Shown one piece after another: positions 18,958-28,986 of a DNA stretch of 29,733 nucleotides. The number at the start of each line of letters is the position of its first letter. Position 1 is the stretch's first letter. The translations under genes were made by a program, and so were the position numbers. Under the pieces are notes generated by a model, which saw nothing but the letters and a program-made list of their open reading frames with translations, searched no databases and had not been told where the DNA came from. Source of the stretch: Zygnema cylindricum (lineage: Eukaryota; Streptophyta; Zygnematophyceae; Zygnematales; Zygnemataceae); the NCBI GenBank assembly GCA_037447655.1, contig JBBHKE010003573.1:1-29733 (forward strand). Direction: 5' to 3'.

Positions 18958-19079
18958 GAATATCACGAACCGAACTGTGTAAAACAACGGTTGAGATCGG
19001 TTTAGTTCAGTTTCCTCCAAACCGGACCGAAATCCACGTGCAGCGTTCAGTTTATTTAGAACTTTGTTTTGACCACATA

Positions 19080-19215
19080 ACTCATGTGACCTGCTGAACT
19101 TACGTTTGGAAGCGCGACACCTTTTTAACCGGTTGTTTACAATGTTTCGCAAGTCAAGGTTGTTTGACGGATTGACCATCAAATCCAAACTCAACGGTGC
19201 GTAAGTTGTACTAAT
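19080..19215 (+). repeat. Dispersed repeat D, partial copy 4
   Basis: GTTTGGAAGCGCGACACCTT, TTGTTTGACGGATTGACC and TGCGTAAGTTGTAC match the middle of the copy at 385..690 (AAGCGCGACA, TTGTTCGACAGATTGACC, TACGTAGCTTGTAC). Only about 135 bp remain. Confidence 0.55.
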
Positions 19216-19460
19216 CTATACTTAAAATCAAAGTTCAAAAGTAGGTGAAAGTAGGCCTATACAATATGCCTATTGTACGCAAAACATACAATATGACCTT
19301 AAGACCCATATTGTATTGGTCGCAAAATGAAAAAAAATAGTAACAAGGTTGAGTTGCACATCGATCGATAGAGAATTAAACATCATGTCTAACTTTAAAA
19401 AACATTCGGACAAAAAAATATTTTTTCTATGAGTTTTGAGGTATTTTATATTTAAACCGT

Positions 19461-19636
19461 CAGATTTAGACGATCGGACGGTCGTTGATAAAGGTAACGA
19501 TCTAAAAAGATCACATGAAAAGCCCATAACACAACTTACGATAGGACTATCGTCAGATTTGGACGATCGGACGGTCGTTGATCAAAGTAGCGATTTAAGA
19601 AGATCACATGAAAAGCCCATAACACAACTTACGATA
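19461..19636 (+). repeat. 93-bp tandem duplication
   Basis: CAGATTTAGACGATCGGACG ... ACAACTTACGATA is followed by a second copy at 19554 beginning CAGATTTGGACGATCGGACG. The 93-bp period is a multiple of three, so the frame 19436..19663 appears to encode a duplicated peptide (SDLDDRTVVD, then RRSHEKPITQLTI). There is no sign of a real gene around it. Confidence 0.85.
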
Positions 19637-19739
19637 AAGGCGCCGACAAAAGGCCTACAATAGAAACGCCTACTTTTGAACTATGCTCAAAATGTACAAT
19701 TTTTGACAAGCTGACGCAAGCACCTTCGCGCAGCACACT

Positions 19740-19795
19740 GTACACTTTGTCCCACGGTTTTTGCTACACGTTGTCCCACGGTTTTTGCTACAGTA
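19740..19795 (+). repeat. Short tandem duplication of about 22 bp
   Basis: CTTTGTCCCACGGTTTTTGC and then GTTGTCCCACGGTTTTTGCT occur head to tail, each followed by TACA. Confidence 0.8.
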
Positions 19796-19858
19796 GTGGA
19801 TTGCATCCTACCGAAATTTGTCCCGATATATCGCACTTGTGGCATGAAAGATAGACAC

Positions 19859-20560
19859 CAGAGGTCGCAAACGGTCAACCGAAACCGTGACCGACCGTTA
19901 ACCGACTGTTAACCGACCGCCCGCGTCGGATCCGGAACGGATTCGGGTGCAAAATTTGGGGGGGTGGGCGGATTCGGGCGGTTGATTCAAAAAAAAAAAA
20001 AAAAATTGGTTACGGTCGGGTAAGCAAAAAACGAAAAAAAAAATGAAAATTTTGTATTGTCCATTCAATGCAACATTATTGTACTTTGTACTTTTGTTAT
20101 CGTGGAAGGTATACGGGAGATGTACCACCAGTTTTGTACTTATTTGGGTACGAACGTGTACGGGTAGTAGCGAGAAATCGAGTTTTGGTTAACTTTTATT
20201 TTCGTAAACGCGTTTCGGTTAACGGTTAACAATTTTGGAGCGTGACATAACCCGGTCGGGCCTCGGGTACTCAGATTTTGAAAAAAAAAAACAATCGGTT
20301 TCGGTTATCTAAAATTTTAACTTTTGCCCAGCAGATTTGACACAAGAATCGGGAGATACCTCAACAACGAGTCAACGATGCACTGAGCCGTTGGGCTATC
20401 CATTTTATTTACTATTGTCAGAGGTCGCAATCGGGTTGCCGAATCTGGCCGTACCCGATTTTTGTTTTTTTTGTTTTTCAATCACTCGGCCGAATCCGAC
20501 CGCCCCCCAAAATTTGGCACCCGAATCCGTTCCGGACCTGACGCAGCCGGCGGTGTACGG
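19859..20560. mobile_element. hAT-like remnants with inverted internal segments
   Basis: CAGAGGTCGCAAACGGT at 19859 and CAGAGGTCGCAATCGGG at 20419 are two similar starts in the same orientation; CAGAG fits hAT-type ends. The block at 19920..20000 (CGGATCCGGAACGGATTCGG, CAAAATTTGGGGGGG) is matched inverted at 20470..20550 (CCCCCCAAAATTTGG, CCGAATCCGTTCCGGA). No right terminus ending CTCTG was found, and no target duplication, so at least two truncated copies in opposed order are likely. Frames in this GC-richer zone are by-products. Confidence 0.45.
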
Positions 20561-20692
20561 ATTGGGTACGGATTCGGGTACCCGATGCGGTATCTTGTTG
20601 CGCAAGTTGTCGGAACGGCTCTATGTTGTGTCTTAAGACGGTTCCCAAGGATCTTCGACAATATTGTGCCTACTTAAGAGCGTCATGAAGAT

Positions 20693-20899
20693 TCAACAAC
20701 ACCAATTAGTGTGACTTTTTTTATTATTTGGGACCTGGCCAATTAATAGTGTCAAGATTGTCTTTGGATTTTTCCTCAATGTTAGTTAATTGATAAGCAG
20801 TTGAAAAATGCCAACATACTTTCGCAACCAAATTATAATCCCTGACACTAAAAAACATCAACACTATATTTTTAAACACTTATCGCGATTCACGGAGTA
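20693..20899. mobile_element. Small element related to the TACACCG family
   Basis: The right end ACACTTATCGCGATTCACGG, then AGTA, is a diverged family terminus. The left side AACACCAATTAGTGTGAC resembles the ATTAGTGTTA subterminal block of the larger element, with a deletion. About 205 bp, no coding content. Confidence 0.4.
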
Positions 20900-20907
20900 C
20901 ATACCAC

Positions 20908-21330
20908 TACACCGCCCATCATTGTTGATGTTAAAGATTTTTTAATGTTTATAGGAAACTACAACACATAATACTAATTTAGTGCAGGGAGTCGTGACAG
21001 ATTGTAATCATTCCTTTAAATAATGTTGCTCACTCTATTTTACGATTTTCGGTTTAAAAAGTTGTTATGTACTCTTATCTTCGGTGGGCAGCATATCGAT
21101 ATCTTTGATTTACATGTAAGAATCTTTGTCACTGAACTACACATTAGTGTATTTTGCCGGTACACACACACAATCCGCCTCGCAACATTTTTATTTATTC
21201 TGTTTGTTTTGTTTTTGGCTGATTCCTTTCGGTTTCGCTCCATCTTATGCTTTCTTTTGTTTCCATGTATTCCGACGGTCTATTACCACCGGGGGGGCTT
21301 AAAGCATAGTTCAATGTGCAAAAACAAATC
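20908..21330. mobile_element. Left part of a second copy of the large element
   Basis: TACACCGCCCATCATTGTTG, then TGTTAAAGAT, is a family left end. It is followed by AATACTAATTTAGTGCAGGG and ~80 bp matching 2568 onward, then by TTTTGTTTCCATGTATTCCG matching about 3255. The matching right end was not found, so this copy is truncated or interrupted. It does not contain the CRA exon. Confidence 0.5.
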
Positions 21331-21562
21331 GAAGCGCTATATGTGGTGACCTCATACTATCTGAGCACTATATTGTACAATAGTCGTATAGTACGGGCTA
21401 CAATACTCGTTTAGTACGAGGTGTATACTCATACAGCACGAGATCACCACATTTCCAATTTTGTCGGCACATTCGAACTATGCTTCTACCAAAGCTTGGT
21501 ATTAGATTTTAACCAAACTAGACAAATTTTGATTTCAGTGCTTTCCAATGGCTTCTAATCAT

Positions 21563-21916
21563 TAGGGTTGTGTATGGGTAGCCTCTTACCGACAGTCTAC
21601 ATGTGCCTTTTTCAGACCTACTATCATCGATATGTTGTTTCGGCGAGAAAGTGAAACGCGATAATTCTGATCTATTGGTCTGATTTGTAGATAAAAAGTT
21701 GTCACCACCACCCTGTACTGTTGTACTGAACTGTAGATTCGTGTTTTCATACGATATGGTACATACTTGATTGTGATATCCACTCCCCCCCTCCCCCCGC
21801 TTCCCCCGATATACATAGACAAACGAATTAACTGGTAGCCGATCCCCACACCATACGATAACCGCTAATATCACCGCTAGTATTATTTATTGGACATTAT
21901 CGCAATCGGAATTTAC
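21563..21916. mobile_element. Diverged relative of the hAT-type MITE
   Basis: TAGGGTTGTGTATGGGTAGC resembles the TAGTGTTGTGTATCGGTAA end. Inside, GATTGTGATATCCACTCCCC and AACGAATTAACTGGTAGCC match GATTGTGATACCCCCTACCC and CAAATTAGTTGGTCC of the copy at 27062..27429. The right end is lost. The sequence before it (21331..21490) also resembles 26951..27060, so the similarity extends beyond the element. A C-rich run near 21783..21807 is notable. Confidence 0.55.
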
Positions 21917-22200
21917 CAACAATTATAATTTAATTGGCGAAATAATCCACCTGTACAAAACGTACACCCACCCTTACAAAACGAACAGTGTAAAGTTAGC
22001 AGACCAACACTCACTCATGTTTCCTGATTAACCCCTTTTCAAAGTTTTGTGGTGACCTTAACCATCCTCACACACATTTTTTTTTTCATTTGCTTGTCAG
22101 GTGAACCATTTACATGTAAAGGTAGGTCACATATTCCAAAACAGCAACAAAGGAAACCAATGAGTGGAGAGAATTGCCCTCGTATCTAATAGTTAAATCT
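21917..22200. other. Spacer without a supported feature
   Basis: AT-rich sequence ahead of the LINE remnant; no open frame of interest. Confidence 0.4.
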
Positions 22201-22217
22201 GCATTTGTACACTCATA

Positions 22218-23086
22218 TTGCCAACCCGTGTCCAGGAATTGATTTCCGACCGGGTTGTCGCCACCATTAAATCCGAGCTTCTCACGGCGCTTCCCTCCGA
22301 TTCTTCTCGTGCCCGTCTTCTCTCTTGTGGTGGACCTGGTTCTAGGTCTTGGCTTTTTGCCACACCTATTTTGTCCACTCTCCGATTCTCACCAGCTCAG
22401 TTCACCACTGCCCTTCGGTTTCGCCTCGGCCTCCCCCATCCTCCTTTACTTGGCTCTCTTGTTTGTGCATGTGGTCGTGTCTTGGGCCCGATGGTGTCCA
22501 TTTGCTTCGTTGCTCCCATGGGGGAGATTTGATTCAGGCGCACGACACTATTCGAGACACCGTTGCCACTATTGCTTCAGAAGGGGGCTTTTCTGTGCGT
22601 CGAGAGGTTTCTCATATTATTCCCTCGCGTCGGATCGATCTTGTTTTGCTTGATGGTGCCCGTCGCATTTTCGGTGATATTGTTCTGGCGAACCCTACTT
22701 CAGCTACAGTTGTTGGTCAGGCGGCTCGACATCTTGGGGTGGCAGCTCGTGATGCTGCTAAGGCGAAGGAGCGTGATTATGCCCACCGGGACCCTATGGA
22801 TGACTTTATCCCGATGGCGGTCGAGATCTTTGGTTGTTTGGGTGTTGCACTGGACGAGTTTCTCCGTACTTGTGCTCGACGTGCTTTCGAGCGTCGAGGA
22901 CCTGGGAGCCCTCCTCCTTCGGTCCTTACTTCTTTTTACCGTCAACGCTTATCTGTGGCTCTACAACGAGTGCAGGCTTCTATTCTCCTCCGATCGACTG
23001 TTGCGGTTATGGATCGTCGCCGTGCTCCGGAACTCCCTCAACGTGCTCCCCCGGGCTGGGGGGACTTACGGGGTTGTTTTTCGTAG
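22218..23086 (+). pseudogene. 3' end of a LINE coding region with CCHC-like knuckle and probable endonuclease domain
   Basis: Two overlapping frames make one protein. The first (22218 frame) reads ..SWLFATPILSTLRFSPAQF.. and ..LRFRLGLPHPPLLGSLVCAC, the usual end of a LINE reverse transcriptase region. The second (22349 frame) continues GPDGVHLLRCSHGGDLIQAH, RRIDLVLLDGARRIFGDIVL, ARDAAKAKERDYAHR, DDFIPMAVEIFGCLG and VLTSFYRQRLSVALQRVQAS, ending at TAG 23084. C-x-C ... H-x3-C resembles the knuckle after the RT; R-x-D-L ... G-D-I-V ... K-x3-Y resembles a PD-(D/E)XK endonuclease as in R2/CRE-type LINEs. A one-base loss near 22490 (GGGCCCGATG) causes the frameshift. The 5' end is missing, as usual for truncated LINE copies. 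This stretch is richer in GC than its surroundings. Confidence 0.75.
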
Positions 23087-23310
23087 ATATTTAATTGAGT
23101 TAGGGTTGGGGTTGGGGTTTGTATTTTTGTTTTTGTGAGTTGCTGTGGTTTCCATTTTGAGTTAGGGTGCTTTTATTTTCCTTGTTGTTGCTTCCTTTTT
23201 TTAGGGTGGGTTCTTGTCGCTCTTTTTGTTTTTTATTGTTGTTTTGCAGTGTTGGTCATGCCACCCCTTTTGTACCCCCAGACTCAGATGGTTTACCATC
23301 GTGTTTTTTA
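23087..23310 (+). other. Probable LINE 3' untranslated region
   Basis: T- and G-rich sequence following the LINE stop, with TTAGGGTTGGGGTTGGGG at about 23099..23118. It ends without a clear poly-A tail. The boundary is not defined by a target duplication that I can see. Confidence 0.4.
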
Positions 23311-24080
23311 ATTTATCCTGCAATAGACTCATAGAATAATTGTGATGACAAGATTCACCCTGATGTTAAGAGAAAAAACAAAAAAAACGCAGGATAAATT
23401 ATCGTATAGCTCTAAGGTGAACAGCACGTAAAATTGCCCAAAATAACTGTATAAACTATACAATTTACCCTCAATATGAGAGTAAAATCTCGTTAGTGTA
23501 GTTGCCCTATCATATTGACAATCCTTAGCCCAAACAAAGCGAGCTACACCATGTACCGGTATTAGTGTTAATATTTTTTTTGCCACTCAAAACATCTTTT
23601 CTCCATACAAGCTTGTATGATTATGGATCTAACGGTTGCAATTGAAAGCCAAGATTCCCACCTTCCGATCGGCGGTTTCCATGTGAAAATCAGACGAGTG
23701 TGTTTGGAAAGATGTTTCAAGTGACGAAAAAGTTATTAACACTGATACACGATGTAGTGTTCATTTACAAAAAACAAGAAAAGGCAAATAGCAACTGGCT
23801 CCGTTTCAAGAGCTGGTTCAAAAGCTGCACAAGCACACTAAATGAAACAAGTGGGAAAACATACGGGAAATTCAAACAACAGGCGAAGGAAGACATACAA
23901 TTGACATCATAACATCAGCAAACACTTCAAAGAAAAAAAAAACTCTTCTAGAAAGCCAGCCGGAGAGAGACATGCATACAAATAGTATGTCATTCTCCAT
24001 TTTTTTGTCAAAAGTTGTTGCCGACAGCATGCCTGAAACAGCACACTATCCTGTGCTTGCCAGTCAATATAACAATGCAG
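23311..24080. other. Interval downstream of the dehydrogenase gene, no supported gene
   Basis: Contains TACACCATGTACCGGTATTA (23546 onward, then GTGTTAATA), a probable isolated left end of the MITE family. A 70-codon frame at 23700..23912 (MFGKMFQVTKKLLTLIHDVV) is lysine-rich and unrecognised. Some of this is likely the 3' flank of the minus-strand dehydrogenase gene. Confidence 0.4.
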
Positions 24081-24084
24081 CACG

Positions 24085-24172
24085 ACACTATTCGTTACGA
24101 TACGTTACGATACATCACAGTACACTACGTTACGATACAATACGTTGTGATATAATACATAACGAGACGTAT
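24085..24172. repeat. Degenerate ~10-bp tandem repeat in the 3' flank of the dehydrogenase gene
   Basis: CGTTACGATA is repeated in varied form (CGTTACGATA, CGTTACGATA, CATCACAGTA, CGTTACGATA, CGTTGTGATA). It lies about 25..110 bp past the stop codon on the minus strand, probably in the 3' untranslated region. Confidence 0.7.
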
Positions 24173-24194
24173 TCACGAAGTAAACACGGTTGCC

Positions 24195-24288
24195 CTAAAG
24201 CTTCGCACCGCCGGCCAATTTGCTCTTTAGTTCCGCAGCCACCGCGTCCAAAAACTCCTCCGTGTTCAGATATGTGTCTCTTGAGGCC
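24195..24288 (-). CDS. ICDH: Isocitrate dehydrogenase, last coding exon
   Basis: Encodes [20 protein letters not shown] and [10 protein letters not shown] then TAG. It follows the AG of TTATGCAG; the split codon AC|G joins to the preceding exon. It carries the conserved Y-L-N-T-E-E-F helix and the AKL tail. Confidence 0.93.
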
Positions 24289-27200
24289 CTGCATAACAAA
24301 TTTGGAAGCTGTTCAATTACTGGAATAGAAAGGGGCTGTGCGCCAAATTAGCGGAAAAGCGTAAAAACATAAAAACATCTACACAACAAGTTATTCACGT
24401 AATTTGCAATAGTTTTCCTTTTTCAGAGCTCTATTTACAATTTTGTTTGCGGTATGAAAATCGTCTTTGTATTTCATGCAACGAGAATATAGCTGGAAAA
24501 ATCAACAACGTCCACCATTATAGGTACAGTGCACAAAAGAAGATGAATTCATCTTCAGCTCAGCAAAATTTGTAACACAAAAAATCATATCACAAACAAT
24601 CATGTCACAAACAATCATGTCACAAATCTCTATACATGACAAACAACTCACGTGGGACCATGGACAAGAAGAGCGAGGTCCTTCGTCATTTTTCCGCCTT
24701 CCACACAATCGACACACGCCACTTCGAGCTTTTCCGCAAATTCTTTCAAGCGAGTATTGCCATCGAGTTTAGCCCTGAAAAACACAAAAAAGTTCTCAGT
24801 TTCTCTCAACTCGAGAAGACCTGCCCGAACATTTAAAAAGACACATGCTTTTCCAGGTCTGAACAGGACTGTGTAAAGCTTCAATCACACTCATTCAAAA
24901 CAAGCAAAAAAACAAGAAATTAAAAAAAGAACGTACTTTTACAAAGTGAAACCTTTAGATTTCTTTGAGGTTTACAGTCATGCATATAAGAGAGCTGAAC
25001 ATAAAAGCAATGGAATTGCACGTCTGTGGCACATGACAAATGGAAAGTTGAAACGTTCTTTCCGTTCCCTACAAACTTTTCGCAATATTGAAAAGCCTGA
25101 TCTAATAAAACCATTCAACGGCTATCCTTAACTCACGTCTTTCTATAGCTTTATTTCGTTTTTTCTGTTTCGTTTGAAAAAAACCACCAACCGGATTTTT
25201 TGGAGTGATGAGTTCGATGGCACCTAGATGTCCGTTATGTCTGAAGTTGACTTTCTACTAAAACTCCTCAAAATCGTCCTGAGCACAACTAATAGCGTCG
25301 TTTTTACTAATTTTTATTTGTACAATTATTTGTACAATCATATCTTTGGTCACCAATTTAAAGAAGTCTGTTTTCAAAACCTGGACTGAACAAGTGTATG
25401 TAATCTATACATATAATAGATAGAAATTATTAAAAACATAAGCGGTCCATAAGCCCGTTTTATCATTCATACAGAGTAGAGAAGAAACCACATTTTACTT
25501 TTTAATTCAAAGACGAGAAAAAGGAAGGAAAGAGAGTTGAAAGACAGGAAAAAAGCCTACCTGTGGCCAAGACCACGAGTCCAAGCGAAAATTGAGGCAA
25601 TGCTGTTAGTACTTGTCTCCCCTCCCTTCTGGTGTACTCTAAAGTGTCGCGTCACAGTTCCGTGGGCTGCTTCTGCTTCGATTGTCTTTCCATCTGGGCA
25701 TACCTGAAGAGATACCAAAAAAGAACTGACTAACTGGAGCATTAAAATACACATACACAAAGAAGATATATTTTATTTGTTAATGTATTTTATTTGTTTT
25801 TTCTCCATAAAAGGTACATTTTCTATGGCAAAAACATCTCCTACTTGGTCAAGCCGATCACATCAAAATCCACACCACGCCAAAAAAAATCAACAATGTC
25901 AAAATTCACTGAAAAAAGAAAAGGGAGAACAAAAAAATCGCTGAAAAATCCATCTTTCATCGCTGGCAAAATCACTGACACGCCCAAAATCCTTTATCCG
26001 TTTTCCTTCATCTTCCTTCCTTCCTTTTTCAGTTCACTGACAAATCCTTCATCTTTGAAAAGACACACATTTATACCAAACATCAAACCATACAAACTCT
26101 TTAATAATTTGAAACTTGCCCAAATGAAAAAAGAGACAACAACCATTCAACTTTGGTGAATCACAAACGGAAACACAAGTTTTCTGATTTATTAGCAAAT
26201 AAGGAAACTAGACTAACGAAGAAAAAGAGACAACAGAAACATTTTTTTTGCAATTTAAAGAGTTATGGAGACTAACCAAGACACTTGTCATGAGTCCTAG
26301 AGATCCAAATCCTGCACCAATGGAACAGACGATGTAGTCAATTGAATTGCTCAGAACAAATAAGTATAATTACAGGAGAGACATTTATCTCATTTTGAGG
26401 GTGAAATGTATATTTTTAAGGTGAACCATTGCCTTCCCCAAGAATCTGAACCAAGGATAGGTGAAATGTTGGTCGAAAAACGACAAAGCAATAAAAATAC
26501 AAAGTTATCTCTCTCTCTCTCTCTCTCCCTCTCCCTCTCCCTCTCTCACACACCTTGAGCAAGCATGTCACTTTGCACATCTCCATCGTAGTTCTTGCAT
26601 GCCCATACATATCCTCCGCTACTCTTCATGGCATATGCGACCATGTCGTCGATCAACCTATGCTCGTACCAAATGCCCGCTTCTTCAAATTTCTTTTTCC
26701 ACTCCTTCTCGTACACTTCCTCAAATATGTCCTTAAACCTGGGCACAAAATACATACAATTACCAGTTCCGTACATCATGCTTCTTTTCAACAACGGTGA
26801 GAGAGACATCAAAAACGATAAATTCAATGTACCGGCTGAATAATGAGGAAGTATTATCCCTCGAATCAAAATCATGACACAGAGTGCTTGTGGAGATCAA
26901 AAACATAGAAGTTTAAATGTGGGAAAAACAATTTAAGACAACGAATGCGGTGGCCCCATACTATACATACTTTACAGAATAGTACGTGTATAGTAAGAGA
27001 TAACCACAGATAGTAAGGGCTTCCAAATGTTTTCGCACATTTGAACTATGATCAGAATCATTAATATTGTGTATCCGTAACCTCTTACCGTTACCGATAA
27101 TATGTACTTTCTGTTGATCTACCGATAATCGATACATCGTTTCGATATATCGGTAAGGAAATTATTGCGATACTTTCCCTACGAATGCCTATAAAAAATT

Positions 27201-28965
27201 ATCGATAACTTTACAGTACATACTGTACGCTAGTACTATTTCGGTGCTGTAATTTTGGTTTTAGAAAGTACGAATTCCGTTCTACAAAGTACGGACCGGA
27301 TTGTGATACCCCCTACCCCTTACATATATATCGGCGATCACAAATTAGTTGGTCCTGGAGGGATATATCGGGCCCCTTTGCCCTTCATCAGAATTACCGC
27401 GATAGGAAATTTACCGATACACAACACTAAGGAACATAGTACGACTGTACTCCTCCTGCCATCATACTTCTTGAGAATAAAAATAGTACGACTGTACTCT
27501 TACCTGCCATCATATTTCTTGAGAATAGTGTTTTTCGTGCTAAGGTAAAGAGGCCACTTCTTGTCACAAGCGAAGGTCATTGACGATTCGGCAAAAGCTC
27601 GAATAGACTGCAAAACCGAGAGCAAAAACAACCACAAAAAATGGAACCATATAACTCAAAACAACAAGAAACCCTAATATCATCTTAGGTTATTCTAACT
27701 TGAGTTATATTGTAGTGACACATACAGGAAAAGTGGGAAATTCAGGCCAGTAATCACAGTAATTGTACAGAAGCGTTACTATCGTACACTTTTCTATAGT
27801 TACTGTGATTATGAAGTTAATTATACTGATTAAAGGCCAGTAAAGACAGTAATCTATATGTGCAGCAGTCCTATTAGAAGGATCACAAGTGACTGCTGAA
27901 TGTACGATGTGTCTCATCATTCGAAAAGATATACATATAAGCTGACAACAATCCAGTACAAAATAGATAAGCCTGCAAAACTTACTGATTTTAACATCCT
28001 GCCAGAGAATAATGCAAAAAACTATAAAATCTATCCATTAATTTAGCAACAAATGCGTAATTTAACAACAAACAACTACAAGCTATTTTTTAATCATATA
28101 AAACTTTCTTTGTAAACAACCCAGCAAAAACCTAGTCAACGTGCAAATGAAAAAAGATTACATGTTTCAAATTGTACTCTCAACCTATAAAAGAGGCTCC
28201 TTACATCATCAGTATTGTACATAGTGAGAGCGACACCTCCATCTTCTTTATAATCATACACTTCCCACTCCTGCTCTTTGCCGCCTCCCTCGGGAACTGG
28301 CAATCAAACGGCATAAAACAAAAAACAAAGTACAGAGGTTAAAATCATTGTCAGTGTACCGATGCACTTTTTATCTTCCTTTCGGATCATCCTTTGTCCC
28401 TAAAGAAGATGATGTCTCCTCTTGAAGTTAAGTGACCCAAAGAGGAACGGAGAGAGATAGAGTGGTAATGAGAGGGAGAGTTAGAGCAGAGAAAACAAAA
28501 ACAAAAAAAAAATAGAAACAGATACAGAAACAACAGAAACAACAGAAACAGAAACAGAAACAGAAACAGAAGAAACAGAAACAGAAACAGAAACAGGAAA
28601 ACAGAAACAGAGAAACAGAGAAACAGAGAAACACAGAAACACAGAAACACAGAAACACAAAAACACAGAAACAGAGAAACAAAGAAACATAGAAACACAG
28701 AAACACAAAAACACCGAATCACAGGAACACAGGAACACAGAAACACAGAAACACACAAACACAGAAACACAAACACAGAAACAGAAACAGAAACAGAAAC
28801 AACAACAACAACAACAACAAAAACAGAAACACAAACAAAAGCAAAAACAAAAAAAAAACTCACCAAAAATGAGCTTGAGTTTGCCGGCTCCCTTGATTAC
28901 CGCATCCGTGGCTCGATACTGATCACCGAATGCATGGCGTCCAATCACAATAGACTGTGTCCATC
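24195..28965 (-). CDS. ICDH: NADP-dependent isocitrate dehydrogenase, C-terminal ~291 residues, eight exons
   Basis: Oxidatively decarboxylates isocitrate to 2-oxoglutarate and makes NADPH. The exons, in order of translation, are 28864..28965, 28205..28296, 27504..27607, 26554..26738, 26277..26311, 25561..25703, 24652..24774 and 24195..24288, all on the minus strand. All introns are GT-AG (242 to 786 bp), and the codon phases fit at each junction. Diagnostic blocks: [14 protein letters not shown] (with the substrate-binding arginine equal to human IDH1 R132), [45 protein letters not shown] (metal-binding aspartates), [20 protein letters not shown] (NADP-binding) and [13 protein letters not shown]. 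The [19 protein letters not shown] spelling is plant-like. The protein ends AGGAKL: AKL is a type-1 peroxisomal signal, as in human IDH1. About 123 N-terminal residues lie outside the window, so a transit peptide cannot be judged. No stop or frameshift is seen. Confidence 0.96.
24583..24630. repeat. Three 15-bp repeats beside a splice donor
   Basis: TCACAAACAATCATG is repeated (AATCATATCACAAAC, AATCATGTCACAAAC, AATCATGTCACAAAT), ending about 20 nt inside the intron next to the donor at 24651. Confidence 0.8.
24652..24774 (-). CDS. ICDH: Isocitrate dehydrogenase, exon 7 of those visible
   Basis: Encodes [20 protein letters not shown] and [20 protein letters not shown]. Acceptor TTTTTCAG, donor GTGAGT. 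It opens by completing the arginine codon AG|G of the previous exon. Confidence 0.94.
25561..25703 (-). CDS. ICDH: Isocitrate dehydrogenase, exon 6 of those visible
   Basis: Encodes [20 protein letters not shown] and on through [15 protein letters not shown]. Acceptor CTCTTCAG, donor GTAGGC. It contains the TRH and N residues that contact NADP. Confidence 0.96.
26277..26311 (-). CDS. ICDH: Isocitrate dehydrogenase, 35-bp micro-exon
   Basis: Encodes only (G)[11 protein letters not shown], perfectly placed between LAQ and VCPDGK. Acceptor TTGGTGCAG, donor GTTAGT. Phases G|GA on the left and TTG| on the right agree with both neighbours. Confidence 0.93.
26508..26547. repeat. CT/GA microsatellite abutting a splice donor
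   Basis: TCTCTCTCTCTC changing to CCTCTCCCTCTC. On the gene strand it starts about 6 nt after the exon end at 26554, so the intron opens GTGTGTGAGAGAGG. Confidence 0.9.
26554..26738 (-). CDS. ICDH: Isocitrate dehydrogenase, exon 4 of those visible
   Basis: Encodes [40 protein letters not shown] and [20 protein letters not shown]. It holds the metal-coordinating aspartates. The donor GTGTGTGAGAGA runs straight into a GA microsatellite. Confidence 0.96.
27062..27429. mobile_element. Second hAT-type MITE, in a dehydrogenase intron
   Basis: The left end TAATATTGTGTATCCGTAA and right end TTACCGATACACAACACTA match the ends of the element at 7042..7937 (the right end exactly). Subterminal CCGATA/TATCGG words are present. 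It is flanked by AGAATCAT and AGGAACAT, six of eight identical, a decayed 8-bp target duplication. It lies in the intron 26739..27503. Confidence 0.8.
27504..27607 (-). CDS. ICDH: Isocitrate dehydrogenase, exon 3 of those visible
   Basis: Encodes [20 protein letters not shown] and [14 protein letters not shown], with the active-site lysine block (human K212 region). Acceptor GGTTTTGCAG, donor GTAAGA. Confidence 0.95.
28205..28296 (-). CDS. ICDH: Isocitrate dehydrogenase, exon 2 of those visible
   Basis: Encodes (V)[20 protein letters not shown] and [10 protein letters not shown]. Acceptor TTGCCAG, donor GTAAGG. It includes the variable loop followed by the conserved M-Y-N-T-D. Confidence 0.93.
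28493..28858. repeat. AAACAG/AAACAC hexamer-type array, about 365 bp
   Basis: Almost the whole stretch is GAAACA, GAAACAC or CAAACA words, changing from GAAACA to GAAACACA and then CAACAA. It occupies most of intron 28297..28863 and starts about 5 nt after the donor on the gene strand, where it reads as TTTCTGTG pyrimidine-rich DNA. The long minus-strand frames over it (28387..29011) are low-complexity artefacts. Confidence 0.92.
28864..28965 (-). CDS. ICDH: Isocitrate dehydrogenase, first exon visible in the window
   Basis: Encodes (G)[19 protein letters not shown] and [14 protein letters not shown]. Acceptor AAGTACAG, donor GTGAGT. The phase requires a preceding exon ending in a single G, which lies upstream and was not found before 29733. 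Confidence 0.95.
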
Positions 28966-28986
28966 CTGTACTTCCCAACCAAAACT

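Noticed and set aside
19436-19663. 75-codon frame with an internal peptide duplication
   Set aside because: The 93-bp tandem duplication has a length divisible by three, which keeps the frame by chance; there is no start context or family match.
22700-22945. Minus-strand frame over the LINE
   Set aside because: Shadow of the LINE protein, which has recognisable motifs on the plus strand.
23099-23118. TTAGGGTTGGGGTTGGGG as a telomere-like sequence
   Set aside because: Only three imperfect units in the 3' region of a LINE; not an interstitial telomere array.
23700-23912. 70-codon lysine-rich frame
   Set aside because: No motif, no similarity that I recognise, and it lies antisense to the likely 3' flank of the dehydrogenase gene.
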